Both the position numbers and the translations under genes were made by a program. Of a stretch of 64,000 bases of DNA, positions 24,943 through 34,207 are shown one piece after another (position 1 is the first letter of the stretch; each line of letters starts with the position of its first letter). The notes below the pieces were generated by a model. It searched no databases. It saw nothing but the letters and a program-made list of their open reading frames with translations, and was not told where the DNA came from. This DNA is from Halobacteriovoraceae bacterium (GTDB taxonomy: Bacteria > Bdellovibrionota > Bacteriovoracia > Bacteriovoracales > Bacteriovoracaceae): the NCBI GenBank assembly GCA_002718735.1, contig PBFR01000021.1, forward strand, positions 1 through 64,000, written 5' to 3'.

Positions 24943-27291
24943 ATGAAAGAGACATGCGACCATTGTGCAAATGAAATTCTGTCTGGAACTCTAATTAAGG
25001 TTGAGTCTGGCATGTACTGCTGTGTGGGTTGTAGAATAGTCAGAGAGAACCTCCTCGCAAATGGAATGGGAGAATTTTACGAGTTTAGAAGTACTCCACT
25101 TGAGAGAGTTGGCAACAACTTAGGGGAAGAATCAAAGTTCTCTTATTTGGATGATGAACAATTTCAAAACGAAAAACTTTTAGAAACCGATGGCCATTTA
25201 AGAGTGCGGTTTTTTATTGAAGGCGCCAGGTGCCAGGCGTGTTTGTGGATTTTGGAACAAATTCCTGAAAGGCTAAATTACGTGGACTTCTCTCGATTTT
25301 CCCTTGATAAGTCAGTTCTTGAACTAGGCATGCCGGTAAATTCAAAGCTTTCTGCTGTTGCCTCCCTTATCCAATCTTATGGGTACAAAGCACATTTGGT
25401 GCTGGAGGATTCAAAAGCGTTAGAGCTTAAAAGAAAGGCAAAACGAGCTGAGCTAATTCGCTTGGGTGTGTCCTTCGCTTGTGCGGGTAATATAATGCTT
25501 TTAAGCTTCAGTGCATATGCAGGACTCGAAGGAGAGCTTAGAATGTGGTTTGACTACGCCTCACTTATTCTATGTCTGCCAGTAATAAGCTATGGAGCAC
25601 TCCCTTTTTATCGATCTACAATTGGCTTTATAAATAGCCGACAGTTTTCAATAGATGTTTCAGTGGCCTTTGGTATCGTTTTGGGATTTATAGCAAGTGC
25701 TCTTCACGTGATTCAGGGCAAAGGGGATGTATACTTTGACACCATCTCAATGCTTGTTTTTCTACTTCTTGGTTCAAGATTCTTGCTTGATTCTGCAAGA
25801 GATAAGGGGATGAATTCCAGCGAGACCAGAAGTTTTTTCTCCCATGTGAGTGCGAGGAAAGTTCTAGAAAACGGAGAAATTAAAGAGGTCCACTCAAGTC
25901 TTCTCGTACCAGGAGACGTGATATTAATTGGGCAGGGAGACACAATTCCAGCAGATGGTGAGATTGTTGATGGCATGTCATATATTAACGAATCAGCTTT
26001 GACTGGAGAGTCCTTTCCTGTGAGAAAAAGCTTGGGCGATTCGGTTTTTGCCGGCTCTGAGAATCAAAGTGAAATGATAAAGGTGAAAGTCAGTGCAGGC
26101 TCTTCTGAATCCAAAATGGGAAAAATTTTGGAAAAACTTCAAAACAATTGGGGAAGGAGGACGAAGCTTGCAAGAGTCTCGGACAGCTTTTCAAAGAAAA
26201 TTGTCATGATTGTAACCATTCTTGCTTTTGGCGTTTATGTATATTTTTACCTGCTTGGAATGCCAGAAGTTGGATTTCAGCGGGCGCTGGCGATGATTAT
26301 AATAACTTGTCCATGTGCCTTGGGATTTAATATTCCACTTGCCGTTATGATTGGTATGAAAAAACTCGCTCGATTTGGAATTATCCTCAAAGACGATAGC
26401 GTTGTTGAGAATGTTAAAGAAAGCGAACATATATTCTTGGATAAAACAGGAACAATCACATCGGGATCTAGGAATATAGAACTCCAATGGACGGCAAGAC
26501 CTGAGCCAGATGTTCTTTTTTCTCTTGAAAAGAGGTCAGCACACCCATTAGGCAAAGAGATTGTTGAAACCCTAATAAGAGATCACAATGTAAAAGAGGT
26601 GAGTCTGGAAGAGTATCTCGAGGTCCCTGGGTCTGGACCTAAGGCGATACATAGGGGAGTTGAATTTGCTATACGACCTCTTAGAGCAGAGAACGCAAGC
26701 TTTGGCCTCTTTAGAAATAATAAGCTTATCCTCAAGGGCAATGTTGTAGATGAGTTGGATGTTAACTTTTGCTCTGTGGTCGACTATTTGAACTGTAGAG
26801 GAAAGAAGGTCTTTCTTTTGTCTGGAGACTCCAAACAGAGGGTGATGAAGGCCTCTAAGGCCGTATTGGGCAAAATAGAAAAATCTTTCTATGAGGTTTC
26901 GCCTGAGGAGAAGGAGAGAATTGTTAATGAGTATTCGAAATCTGTAATGCTTGGGGATGGGGTAAATGATGCTTTGGCTTTAAAAAATGCAAGCGTTGGC
27001 ATTGCCGCAAATGGAGGAGTGGACTTGGCGCTTTCCTCTTCTGATATCTATTTTTGCTCCGGAGGACTTGAATCTTTAAGAAGGTTATATCGAGGCTGTG
27101 ACCAAATTATCTCAATTCTAAAATTAAATGTTTCCATTGCACTCCTATACAATGTTCTTTTTATATTTCTTGCAATGATTGGTTATATATCTCCCTTTTC
27201 TGCGGCAGTTCTCATGCCAATTAGTTCCCTGACTCTTTTGGGCGTGTCTTTTTTAATGCTCTCAAGACTTGATCGGGTGTTGAGCAAATAG
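24943..27291 (+). CDS. ccoI: Copper-translocating P-type ATPase for cbb3 oxidase assembly (CcoI/FixI)
   Basis: A 782-residue inner-membrane P1B-type ATPase that delivers copper for the oxidase binuclear centre. The N-terminal Cys-rich zinc-binding-like segment (C5, C8, C26, C27, C30) and an HMA domain with RCQAC are typical of CcoI. In order follow the membrane helices, actuator motif LTGESFPV, channel motif CPCAL, phosphorylation site DKTGT and hinge GDGVNDAL. It begins 11 bp after hemN with its own AGGAGG. Downstream is the cco operon. CcoI is usually inside the ccoGHIS group; here hemN takes that place. Confidence 0.95.
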   Translation: MKETCDHCANEILSGTLIKVESGMYCCVGCRIVRENLLANGMGEFYEFRSTPLERVGNNLGEESKFSYLDDEQFQNEKLLETDGHLRVRFFIEGARCQACLWILEQIPERLNYVDFSRFSLDKSVLELGMPVNSKLSAVASLIQSYGYKAHLVLEDSKALELKRKAKRAELIRLGVSFACAGNIMLLSFSAYAGLEGELRMWFDYASLILCLPVISYGALPFYRSTIGFINSRQFSIDVSVAFGIVLGFIASALHVIQGKGDVYFDTISMLVFLLLGSRFLLDSARDKGMNSSETRSFFSHVSARKVLENGEIKEVHSSLLVPGDVILIGQGDTIPADGEIVDGMSYINESALTGESFPVRKSLGDSVFAGSENQSEMIKVKVSAGSSESKMGKILEKLQNNWGRRTKLARVSDSFSKKIVMIVTILAFGVYVYFYLLGMPEVGFQRALAMIIITCPCALGFNIPLAVMIGMKKLARFGIILKDDSVVENVKESEHIFLDKTGTITSGSRNIELQWTARPEPDVLFSLEKRSAHPLGKEIVETLIRDHNVKEVSLEEYLEVPGSGPKAIHRGVEFAIRPLRAENASFGLFRNNKLILKGNVVDELDVNFCSVVDYLNCRGKKVFLLSGDSKQRVMKASKAVLGKIEKSFYEVSPEEKERIVNEYSKSVMLGDGVNDALALKNASVGIAANGGVDLALSSSDIYFCSGGLESLRRLYRGCDQIISILKLNVSIALLYNVLFIFLAMIGYISPFSAAVLMPISSLTLLGVSFLMLSRLDRVLSK

Positions 27292-27303
27292 AGTTTATAA
27301 ACT
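27292..27303. repeat. Perfect 12-bp palindrome
   Basis: AGTTTATAAACT directly follows the ccoI stop codon and overlaps the first two bases of the FNR-like box. It may be part of a regulator site, or simply chance in AT-rich DNA. Confidence 0.4.
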
Positions 27304-27315
27304 GATATTCATCAT
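27302..27315. promoter_or_regulatory. FNR-like box upstream of the cco operon
   Basis: CTGAT-ATTC-ATCAT has the TGAT/ATCA core of TTGAT-N4-ATCAA. The centre is at 27308.5. A start of transcription about 41.5 bp downstream, near 27350, would follow a TAACTT -10 at 27338-27343 and leave a short leader containing GAGG before the ccoS ATG. Its resemblance to the box at 23534 supports shared control. Confidence 0.6.
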
Positions 27316-27359
27316 GTTTTTCAACACCTCTTTAGCTTAACTTAAGAACTGAGGTGCTT

Positions 27360-27536
27360 ATGGAAGTTTTGTACATTTTGTTGCCAGCAACCTTGTTGGT
27401 TGCCTCCTTATTTGTGGGGCTTTTTATATTCTCTGTAAGCAGAGGTCAATTCGAGGAAGTAGAAAGCTCCGGTTCGAGAGCGATATTTGAAGATAAAAAA
27501 CATGAGAGTGAAGGAAAAGAAAATGGAACAAAGTAA
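27360..27536 (+). CDS. ccoS: cbb3-type oxidase assembly protein CcoS
   Basis: A 58-residue protein with one N-terminal transmembrane helix (ILLPATLLVASLFVGLFIFSV) and a soluble tail, the usual shape of CcoS. CcoS is needed for placing haem b and copper into the oxidase. I take ATG 27360, five bases after GAGG, over a GTG two codons earlier. Its last 14 bp overlap the start of the ccoNO gene, so translation is coupled. The characteristic DxxxP-x-RML-like motif is not clear, so the call relies partly on position. Confidence 0.8.
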   Translation: MEVLYILLPATLLVASLFVGLFIFSVSRGQFEEVESSGSRAIFEDKKHESEGKENGTK

Positions 27537-29721
27537 GAGTTACGACACTGTCGTCTACAACGACAGTGTTGTTAAGAAGTTTCTTGTTGCCACCGTAATT
27601 TGGGGGGCCGTGGGAATGTTGGTTGGCCTACTTTTGGCGGCGCAATTGGCCGACTGGGGATTTAATTTTGGTCTTGAATGGTTAACTTTTGGCAGGCTTA
27701 GACCTCTACACACAAATGCAATTATTTTTGCATTTGTTGGAAATGGGATTTTTGCAGGCATTTATCATTCAACCCAGAGACTTTGTAAAACACGGGTTTT
27801 TAGTGACGTGTTGTCAAATCTACATTTTTGGGGATGGCAGTTAATTATTGTAGCAGCGGCGGTTACACTTCCGCTTGGGATGAGTCAGTCTAAAGAGTAT
27901 GCCGAGCTTTCATGGCCTATTGATATCGCTGTGGTTTCTGTTTGGGTAATTTTTGCGGTTAATTTCTTTATGACTCTTAAAAATAGAAGAGAGAAGCACT
28001 TATACGTTGCAATTTGGTTTTATATCTCAACAATACTCACAGTGGCAATGTTGTATATTGTAAACAACCTTGCAATACCTGTGAGCTTAATGGAGTCCTA
28101 TCCAATATTTGCTGGTGTTCAAGATGCCTTAGTACAGTGGTGGTATGGACACAACGCAGTTGCATTCTTCCTAACAACGCCTATTTTAGGCCTGATGTAT
28201 TATTATCTTCCAAAGATTGCTAATAGGCCAGTCTACTCTTACAGGCTTTCCATTATTCATTTTTGGTCTTTAATCTTCATATATATATGGGCCGGACCTC
28301 ACCACTTGTTGAACACGACTCTTCCTGATTGGGCCCAAACTTTAGGCGTTGTCTTCTCTATTATGCTTTGGGCTCCTTCGTGGGGTGGGATGATCAATGG
28401 CCTTCTAACTCTTAGAGGAGCTTGGGGGAAAGTTAGAAAAGATCCCATATTAAAACTATTTGTTACCGCTCTAACTTTTTATGGAATGAGCACGTTTGAA
28501 GGCCCACTACTTTCTATTAAATGGTTTAACAGTCTAGCACACTACACTGACTGGATTATTGGACACGTTCATGGTGGTGGTATTGGTTGGAACTACATGC
28601 TTCTTGCGGCCGTTGCTTTATGGCTTACTCCAAGGCTGTGGCAAACTAAGCTTTACTCTGAAAAACTTGCAAACACTCAGTTTTGGACGGCAACAATTGG
28701 ACTTCTTCTTTACTATATCTCCATGACAGTTGCTGGCATCACTCAAGGTTTGATGTGGAGAGAGATAAATGACAAAGGTCAGCTCGCATATCCTAACTTT
28801 ATGGAAACTGTCGCTCAAATTGTTCCTATGTACTGGGTCAGACTTGTAGGAGGACTTCTTGTTTTCGCATCCATGTTAATCATGATGTACAACCTATATA
28901 AAACCGTTCGCTTGGCGCCTAAAAGTGTTGAGGAGCCTGTATACAAAGTTCCAAAACCTTATTGGAAAGAAAAGAATTATGAGAATGAAGAGGGACATAG
29001 AAAGCTTGAAGGTCTCGGATTTACTTTCTCAATACTGGCACTTGTGGCCGTTTTAGTTGGATCGGCAATAGAGATTATCCCAGCGGTTCTTTCAAACTCC
29101 TATATCAAAAAAGAAGTTGTTGTCGCACCTTATACTCCACTTGAGGTCGTGGGCAGAGACATCTACGTAAGAGAGGGATGTTATAACTGCCACTCTCAAA
29201 TGATTCGTCAGCTTCCAGAAGACCAGCTTCGTTATGGTGAAGTTTCTGAAGCTTCAGAGTTTATCTACGATCGTCCATTTCAGTGGGGATCAAAAAGAAC
29301 GGGGCCAGACCTTCAAAAGGTTGGTGGGAAATACCCTGACTCTTGGCACTACAGACACATGTACGACCCTAGAGAGGTTGTGCCTGGATCTATTATGCCT
29401 GAGTATAAATGGCTCTTTAAAAAGAAGATGAAACTCGACGCGCTTTCTAAAAAAATGAACGTTCTTAAGGCCCTTGGCGCTCCATACGATGATGAGGTTA
29501 TTAAAAACGCCAAAGCTATGGCACAGGCGCAGGCCGAGCAGATCACTAGAAACATGGCGTCTGCCGGTGTGAAAATCGAGATGAAAGATAAGCAAATTGT
29601 TGCCCTTGTTGCTTACCTGCAAAGATTAGGCAAAAAGATAGAAGATGCTCCGGATGTGAAGATTCTTGGAGATGAGAAATCTAAAAAGGAGGCCGATCGT
29701 GATGCGGCAAATGTTGAGTAG
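27523..29721 (+). CDS. ccoNO: Fused cbb3 cytochrome oxidase subunits I and II (CcoNO)
   Basis: One 732-residue chain joins CcoN and CcoO, normally two proteins. Residues 1 to about 465 are CcoN, with haem and CuB ligands H63 (PLHTNAI), WWYGHNAV, AGPHHLLN and GHVHGGGIGWN. A linker (PKPYWKEKNYENEEG) and one more helix lead to the CcoO part, with haem c motif CYNCH at 553-557 and the GPDL...P..M axial region (SIMPEY). The start is ATG 27523 after AAGGA. The same fusion is known from other Bdellovibrionota and Bacteroidota. The complex reduces O2 to water at high affinity. Confidence 0.95.
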   Translation: MEQSKSYDTVVYNDSVVKKFLVATVIWGAVGMLVGLLLAAQLADWGFNFGLEWLTFGRLRPLHTNAIIFAFVGNGIFAGIYHSTQRLCKTRVFSDVLSNLHFWGWQLIIVAAAVTLPLGMSQSKEYAELSWPIDIAVVSVWVIFAVNFFMTLKNRREKHLYVAIWFYISTILTVAMLYIVNNLAIPVSLMESYPIFAGVQDALVQWWYGHNAVAFFLTTPILGLMYYYLPKIANRPVYSYRLSIIHFWSLIFIYIWAGPHHLLNTTLPDWAQTLGVVFSIMLWAPSWGGMINGLLTLRGAWGKVRKDPILKLFVTALTFYGMSTFEGPLLSIKWFNSLAHYTDWIIGHVHGGGIGWNYMLLAAVALWLTPRLWQTKLYSEKLANTQFWTATIGLLLYYISMTVAGITQGLMWREINDKGQLAYPNFMETVAQIVPMYWVRLVGGLLVFASMLIMMYNLYKTVRLAPKSVEEPVYKVPKPYWKEKNYENEEGHRKLEGLGFTFSILALVAVLVGSAIEIIPAVLSNSYIKKEVVVAPYTPLEVVGRDIYVREGCYNCHSQMIRQLPEDQLRYGEVSEASEFIYDRPFQWGSKRTGPDLQKVGGKYPDSWHYRHMYDPREVVPGSIMPEYKWLFKKKMKLDALSKKMNVLKALGAPYDDEVIKNAKAMAQAQAEQITRNMASAGVKIEMKDKQIVALVAYLQRLGKKIEDAPDVKILGDEKSKKEADRDAANVE

Positions 29722-29872
29722 TATACAAGAGAGTCCAATCATAGGCATGTCAGTGCTTTTGATCTTCGCTTTAATGTTTGGATATATATTTTTTGAGGCC
29801 TATAGGAGTAAAAACAAATCTACCTTTGACGAGGCCTCAAAGATGCCTTTGGAAGATTCGGAGAAGTTATGA
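29702..29872 (+). CDS. ccoQ: CcoQ-like small oxidase subunit
   Basis: About 56 residues with a single transmembrane helix (GMSVLLIFALMFGYIFFEAY) and a charged tail, in the usual CcoQ position. It overlaps ccoNO by 20 bp and the ccoP start by 4 bp. AGGAGG lies ten bases upstream. An in-frame GTG at 29699 is an alternative start. CcoQ stabilises the complex in other bacteria. The call is by size, topology and place. Confidence 0.75.
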   Translation: MRQMLSSIQESPIIGMSVLLIFALMFGYIFFEAYRSKNKSTFDEASKMPLEDSEKL

Positions 29873-30468
29873 GCAAAAAAGATAACGACAAAAAAGAAGT
29901 TGAAGTTTTAGATGATGAAAAAGATCTGGTTCTGGACCATAATTATGATGGCATTAAGGAGCTCGATCATCCCTTGCCAGCATGGTGGGTGTTTATCTTT
30001 ATCGCGACCATCGTGTTTGCCATCCCTTATTACTTTTACTACACCCACGCTAGCGGTCCAAGTATCAGGGACGAAATGAAAGAGGAGCTTGCTAAGATTT
30101 ATAAAATTCAAGATGAATACGAAGCAAAACAGGGGGGATTTAACATCGATAAGTATAACCAGTTCATTATCACTGAGCAGGCCAAAAAACTTGGAAAGAT
30201 GGTGTTTAATGCCTCTTGTGCCGCATGCCACGGTCAAAAAGGACAGGGTGGAATTGGTCCAAATCTAACTGACAAGTATTGGTTGCATGGCGAAGGTAAG
30301 CTTGCTGGTGTATTTGAAGTCATTAAAAACGGAGTTGGAGCAAAAGGAATGCCCGCTTGGAAGCAGTCTCTAAGCGAAGATGAAATGATGGCCGTAACCG
30401 ATTACGTATTAAAGTTTAAACAAAGGTACGTTGAGGGAAAAGAGCCTCAGGGTGAGTTGGTAGAATAA
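29869..30468 (+). CDS. ccoP: cbb3 oxidase subunit III (CcoP), mono-haem
   Basis: A 199-residue membrane-anchored cytochrome c. The N-terminal part (ELDHPLPAWWVFIFIATIVFA) with one helix is the typical CcoP start. There is only one haem motif, CAACH at 117-121, with a methionine ligand likely in KGMPAW. Proteobacterial CcoP usually has two haem domains of about 300 residues total, so this is the short form seen in some other groups. The start codon overlaps the ccoQ stop (ATGA). Confidence 0.93.
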   Translation: MSKKDNDKKEVEVLDDEKDLVLDHNYDGIKELDHPLPAWWVFIFIATIVFAIPYYFYYTHASGPSIRDEMKEELAKIYKIQDEYEAKQGGFNIDKYNQFIITEQAKKLGKMVFNASCAACHGQKGQGGIGPNLTDKYWLHGEGKLAGVFEVIKNGVGAKGMPAWKQSLSEDEMMAVTDYVLKFKQRYVEGKEPQGELVE

Positions 30469-30469
30469 T

Positions 30470-31867
30470 ATGTCCAGAAGTAGAGAGCTGCATTCAACAA
30501 GACTCGGCACCACTGATGAGAAGGGAAGGAGGGTTATGCCTCAACCTGAAGATGTGGTGGGGAAGTGGAAAAGTAGACGCTCTCTAATCTACTCAGGTTT
30601 AATCTCTATATATTTGATCCTGCCTTGGATTTATATCGATGGAAAACAATGGGTATTACTCAATATTCCCAGAAGAGAATTCACCATCTTTGGAAGCGTT
30701 TTTCATGCCTATGACAGCGTATACCTCATATTTGTATTTCTAGGTTTTATGCTTCTTATAGCTTTCATTACAAGTGTCTGGGGAAGGGCATGGTGTGGAT
30801 GGGCATGCCCCCAAACTGTTTTTATAGATCTAATTTATCGAAAAATAGAAAGACTTGTTGAGGGAAATGCCAGAAAGAGAAAGGCCTTAAATCGTTCAGG
30901 TCTAACTGTTGAAAAAATTTATAAGAAGAGCTTCAAGTGGATTTTATATCTAATCGTTTCCCTTCACATTGTTCATTCTTTTTTAGGTTACTTTGTTGGC
31001 ACCCGCAATTTGGTTGGCATCAGCTTTCAATCTCCATCCGAAAACTGGTTTTTGTTTGTGACCATGCTGGTTTTGACGGCAATTACACTTTTTGACTTTG
31101 CTTGGTTTAGAGAACAGTTCTGTATTATCGCTTGTCCCTACGGAAGGTTTCAAAGTGTTTTGATGGATCAAAACTCTTTAGTGGTGGCCTATGATGATAG
31201 ACGAGGTGAACCCAGAAGAAATACTGTCAAAAATCTAAATGAAGAGGGTGACTGCATAGACTGTTTCAAATGCGTTAAAGTCTGTCCTACAGGCATCGAT
31301 ATCAGACGTGGAACTCAAATGGAGTGTATCGCCTGTACTATGTGCATTGATGCTTGTGACGAAATTATGCGCAAAATTAATAGACCCGAAGGACTGATTC
31401 GGTATACCAGTGAGAATGAGCTTGAAGGGGAGAGTAGAAAAATTGGACTGCGAAGCTTTATCTATGCGTTGCTTCTCATAATTGTTTTTACTGGAGCTGC
31501 GGTAGGTCTTTCAAAGCGAGCAATGCTCAAAACACAGTTCTTAAGAATGCCTGGGCCACCATTTTCAAAAGTAGTGGAAAATAATGAAGAGTTTTATATA
31601 AACAGGTTCCAAGCTAAGGTGCAGGTGATTGGAAGAATGGGAAAGAAGCTTTCTATATCTTCACTTCACCCGGATGTGCAGTTAGTAAGTGGCCAATTGC
31701 CACTAAGCATTGGCAAGGACCGAGAAAGTCTTGTTATATTTATAAAGTACAAAAAGGAGCTTTTGAACAACGGGTCTTTTAAAGTTCCACTTAAAATTTT
31801 CATCAAAAGTGACAGTGAAACTCTAGAGCACATGACAACGGAGGTTGGAATTGTCGGACCTCTATGA
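30470..31867 (+). CDS. ccoG: Oxidase accessory ferredoxin-like protein CcoG (FixG/RdxA)
   Basis: A 465-residue inner-membrane iron-sulfur protein that reduces copper for oxidase assembly. Helix bundles surround WGRAWCGWACPQTVF, a CxxxCP signature, and CIIACPYGRFQ. Two 4Fe-4S clusters are shown by CIDCFKCVKVCPTGIDIR and CIACTMCIDACDEIM. A C-terminal Ig-like domain (FixG_C) follows the last helix. It starts one base after the ccoP stop. No CcoH is seen in the window, although CcoG and CcoH are normally adjacent. Confidence 0.94.
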   Translation: MSRSRELHSTRLGTTDEKGRRVMPQPEDVVGKWKSRRSLIYSGLISIYLILPWIYIDGKQWVLLNIPRREFTIFGSVFHAYDSVYLIFVFLGFMLLIAFITSVWGRAWCGWACPQTVFIDLIYRKIERLVEGNARKRKALNRSGLTVEKIYKKSFKWILYLIVSLHIVHSFLGYFVGTRNLVGISFQSPSENWFLFVTMLVLTAITLFDFAWFREQFCIIACPYGRFQSVLMDQNSLVVAYDDRRGEPRRNTVKNLNEEGDCIDCFKCVKVCPTGIDIRRGTQMECIACTMCIDACDEIMRKINRPEGLIRYTSENELEGESRKIGLRSFIYALLLIIVFTGAAVGLSKRAMLKTQFLRMPGPPFSKVVENNEEFYINRFQAKVQVIGRMGKKLSISSLHPDVQLVSGQLPLSIGKDRESLVIFIKYKKELLNNGSFKVPLKIFIKSDSETLEHMTTEVGIVGPL

Positions 31868-32537
31868 ATTGTTACTTAATTCCTCAATTAGCTTAGTGCC
31901 TTTATTTGCCTTTTTCATCGGAGCACTTGGCAGTATACACTGCGTTGGAATGTGTGGTGGATTGGCATTGGCCGTAAATAAGACAAAAAGAGAGTTTTGG
32001 CAGTATAACCTTGGGAGACTCTTAGGCTACCTCTTTCTAGGGTTTTTGTTCTCACTGCTAGGAGCTTTTGCCCTAGATCCTGAGATTAAGGAGGTGATGA
32101 GTATTTTGTGTGGCATTTTTCTTGGTGTTTTTCTATTGGCCATTTCTATTTTAAATTTTAAAGGTCGAGAGTTGACTATAAGCATTCCAGTTTTAAATGA
32201 AACATACAGTTTTCTATTTAAAAAGTTTATAGTTACGAGCACCGGCAAATCTTTTGGCTTTGGTGCATGTTCGATTCTCTTACCCTGTGCGATTTCTAAT
32301 GGTTTAATTCTTGCTGCACTCTCATTGGGCGGATTGGCCCAAGCAGGATTGATAATTATTTTCTTTTGGCTTGGTACACTGCCTGCAATGATACTTGGAG
32401 TTGGTTGGATTAGGGAGCAAACAAAGCTAAAAGGAATCAACGCTCAAAGAATAAGTGCGATAATTTTTCTACTTCTTGGAGTTGCAACTTTGGCCTATAA
32501 GGTTCACCAAGCACTAAATAGTGAACTGATATGTTAA
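31851..32537 (+). CDS. TauE/SafE (UreH-like) membrane protein of the cco cluster
   Basis: About 228 residues with six transmembrane helices. GSIHCVGMCGGLALA near the N-terminus and GFGACSILLPCAISNG in the middle are the twin Cys-containing motifs of the sulfite-exporter/UreH-like family often found with cbb3 genes. There it is thought to handle copper or thiols. A longer frame starts at TTG 31845, but GGAGG ends at 31844, so the TTG at 31851 with six-base spacing is the better start. It overlaps ccoG by 17 bp. Confidence 0.78.
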   Translation: MSDLYELLLNSSISLVPLFAFFIGALGSIHCVGMCGGLALAVNKTKREFWQYNLGRLLGYLFLGFLFSLLGAFALDPEIKEVMSILCGIFLGVFLLAISILNFKGRELTISIPVLNETYSFLFKKFIVTSTGKSFGFGACSILLPCAISNGLILAALSLGGLAQAGLIIIFFWLGTLPAMILGVGWIREQTKLKGINAQRISAIIFLLLGVATLAYKVHQALNSELIC

Positions 32538-32617
32538 AATTCTTTATCTTGACCTCGAGATTTCAATGAGTTGGAGAATTTGTCACTGGAAGAAATAAGC
32601 TAGGTTAAATTTATGCA

Positions 32618-32635
32618 TGCTATAATATAGCTATG
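32618..32635 (+). promoter_or_regulatory. Extended -10 promoter with start codon at +1
   Basis: TGCTATAAT (TG at 32618-32619, TATAAT at 32621-32626) is an extended -10. The next gene's ATG at 32633 is six bases after the -10, so the mRNA should begin at or within a base of the start codon. No Shine-Dalgarno is possible in such a transcript. Confidence 0.6.
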
Positions 32636-34207
32636 AGCATAAAGGTTGGATATGTAGGTAGCGATTTGAGGTTCTTTGGTCACATAAAATCTGTGATCGA
32701 TGAAAAGGTTAATGACCAAGTTGAATACGTTCAATATGAAGTCAATGATGACTTCGTTGCGGCCAACGTCTTTATCCAAATCTTTGAGGCCAAGCTTGAT
32801 ATTATCTATATAGATTTATTTTACATTCCAGAAAAAGGCCTTTCTCTTTGTAAACTTTTATGTCGAAACAATGAAACGAGATTAAAGAGTACTGTTTTAA
32901 TTCATGATCAAAATCAAGGTGATGCCAGTCTACTAAGAGGTGTATTGAGTGGTGCTCGCTTAAACTACTATAAAAGTGCTGAACCTAAGGAGCTTGCAGC
33001 GCATCCCTTAATGCTGTTGGATGCGGCCTATGATGCTGGTGATGAGTATGCATCCGGCACTAATTTAAAAGGACTATACTTTAAACAAATCCTTAGAATA
33101 GGATATGTTGCCCAAAATCACTATAGAATCGAAACTAGTTGTAAGCTCAAAGAGCAGTCTGTTGTTGAGCTGAACACCCACCCGCTTTCTGTTATTATGC
33201 CATCCCCGAGATTCCTTGTTGAAAATTTTAGCGACAACGACTTATATTACAATCAACGATTTAGCTATGACTTGAGATTCACTTATCTTAATAATGAATT
33301 TTTCAAAGCAAGTGAACAGTCTTGGGTAAATTATAAAAAGGCCAATATCAGAAAAAAACTGAACCAAAAAGAGAGAGAGGACCAGCCCTACATTCTTGCA
33401 GATGTTGAAAAGCGTGTGAGACTTTACCAGCCAGTTAAAGAGGAGATTAAACAATGGCTTGCCGAAAATAGAATCACCAACACCCCTAAGCGTTTAAAAG
33501 TTTTAGTCTTGGATGAAACCCTGGAGATTTTTAAAGAGTACTCCCAAAATCCGAAGGATTTTCCCTTTTCTATAAACTTTCAAACCAAACTCACCAAAGA
33601 CTTTTTTCAAGTGCGAAGGTTTAGACCTCATCTGATTATCTATCACATGGGTGAGGACTTTGAAGTGCTCAAAAAGATAGTGGAAGAGATTAAAGTGTTG
33701 GAAGGCTATAATCCAAGTCTATTGGTGTTTAACTATAAAGATAATAGTGCAGAGCTGCGTAAGAATGTCGGATACGAACAGATCATGGCCTCAAAAGAAA
33801 GTGTGCAACTAGAATTAATAAAAAAAATGGCCGAAGTCCTTGGTTCGAAGGGCGATTTTACAAGTACAGATGATAAAGTGTTTTTAAAGACAACCAATCC
33901 ACGATCTGTGGCAACCATTCTACATAGCGGAGAAATAATCAAGTTCAATCAAAGTGAAATGCTTTTTGCTACTCATTTGGATATACCGATGTGGACAACG
34001 CTAATTCTTGAGGCTCCATTAAAGGCACTAATTACAGTCATACCGACGACTGAAAAAATTGGATCGAGTGTGCCTGTTTATCGTGCATTAATAAACGGTG
34101 TGGGGGAGCTTCAAGAGAATGAGCTCAGAAGGTTGGTGAATAAGTCTCTCGAGGAACCAAAAGACGTTGAGGATGAAGATGGCGAAGATTCTAACTCTTC
34201 GCCTTAA
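32633..34207 (+). CDS. Uncharacterised protein with degenerate receiver-like domains
   Basis: A 524-residue cytoplasmic protein with no recognised catalytic site. Residues 1-120 and about 285-400 look like degenerate receiver folds (hydrophobic strands KVGYVGSD, LDIIYIDLFY, STVLIHD; and RLKVLVLDET, PHLIIYHMG, SLLVFNYKD). The full acidic pocket and the conserved Lys are not seen. A central segment near CKLKEQSVVELN resembles PilZ-like beta strands. The C-terminus is acidic. It is preceded by a leaderless-type promoter. A second pseudo-receiver protein sits at 52074. Function unknown; a signalling scaffold is possible. Confidence 0.7.
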   Translation: MSIKVGYVGSDLRFFGHIKSVIDEKVNDQVEYVQYEVNDDFVAANVFIQIFEAKLDIIYIDLFYIPEKGLSLCKLLCRNNETRLKSTVLIHDQNQGDASLLRGVLSGARLNYYKSAEPKELAAHPLMLLDAAYDAGDEYASGTNLKGLYFKQILRIGYVAQNHYRIETSCKLKEQSVVELNTHPLSVIMPSPRFLVENFSDNDLYYNQRFSYDLRFTYLNNEFFKASEQSWVNYKKANIRKKLNQKEREDQPYILADVEKRVRLYQPVKEEIKQWLAENRITNTPKRLKVLVLDETLEIFKEYSQNPKDFPFSINFQTKLTKDFFQVRRFRPHLIIYHMGEDFEVLKKIVEEIKVLEGYNPSLLVFNYKDNSAELRKNVGYEQIMASKESVQLELIKKMAEVLGSKGDFTSTDDKVFLKTTNPRSVATILHSGEIIKFNQSEMLFATHLDIPMWTTLILEAPLKALITVIPTTEKIGSSVPVYRALINGVGELQENELRRLVNKSLEEPKDVEDEDGEDSNSSP

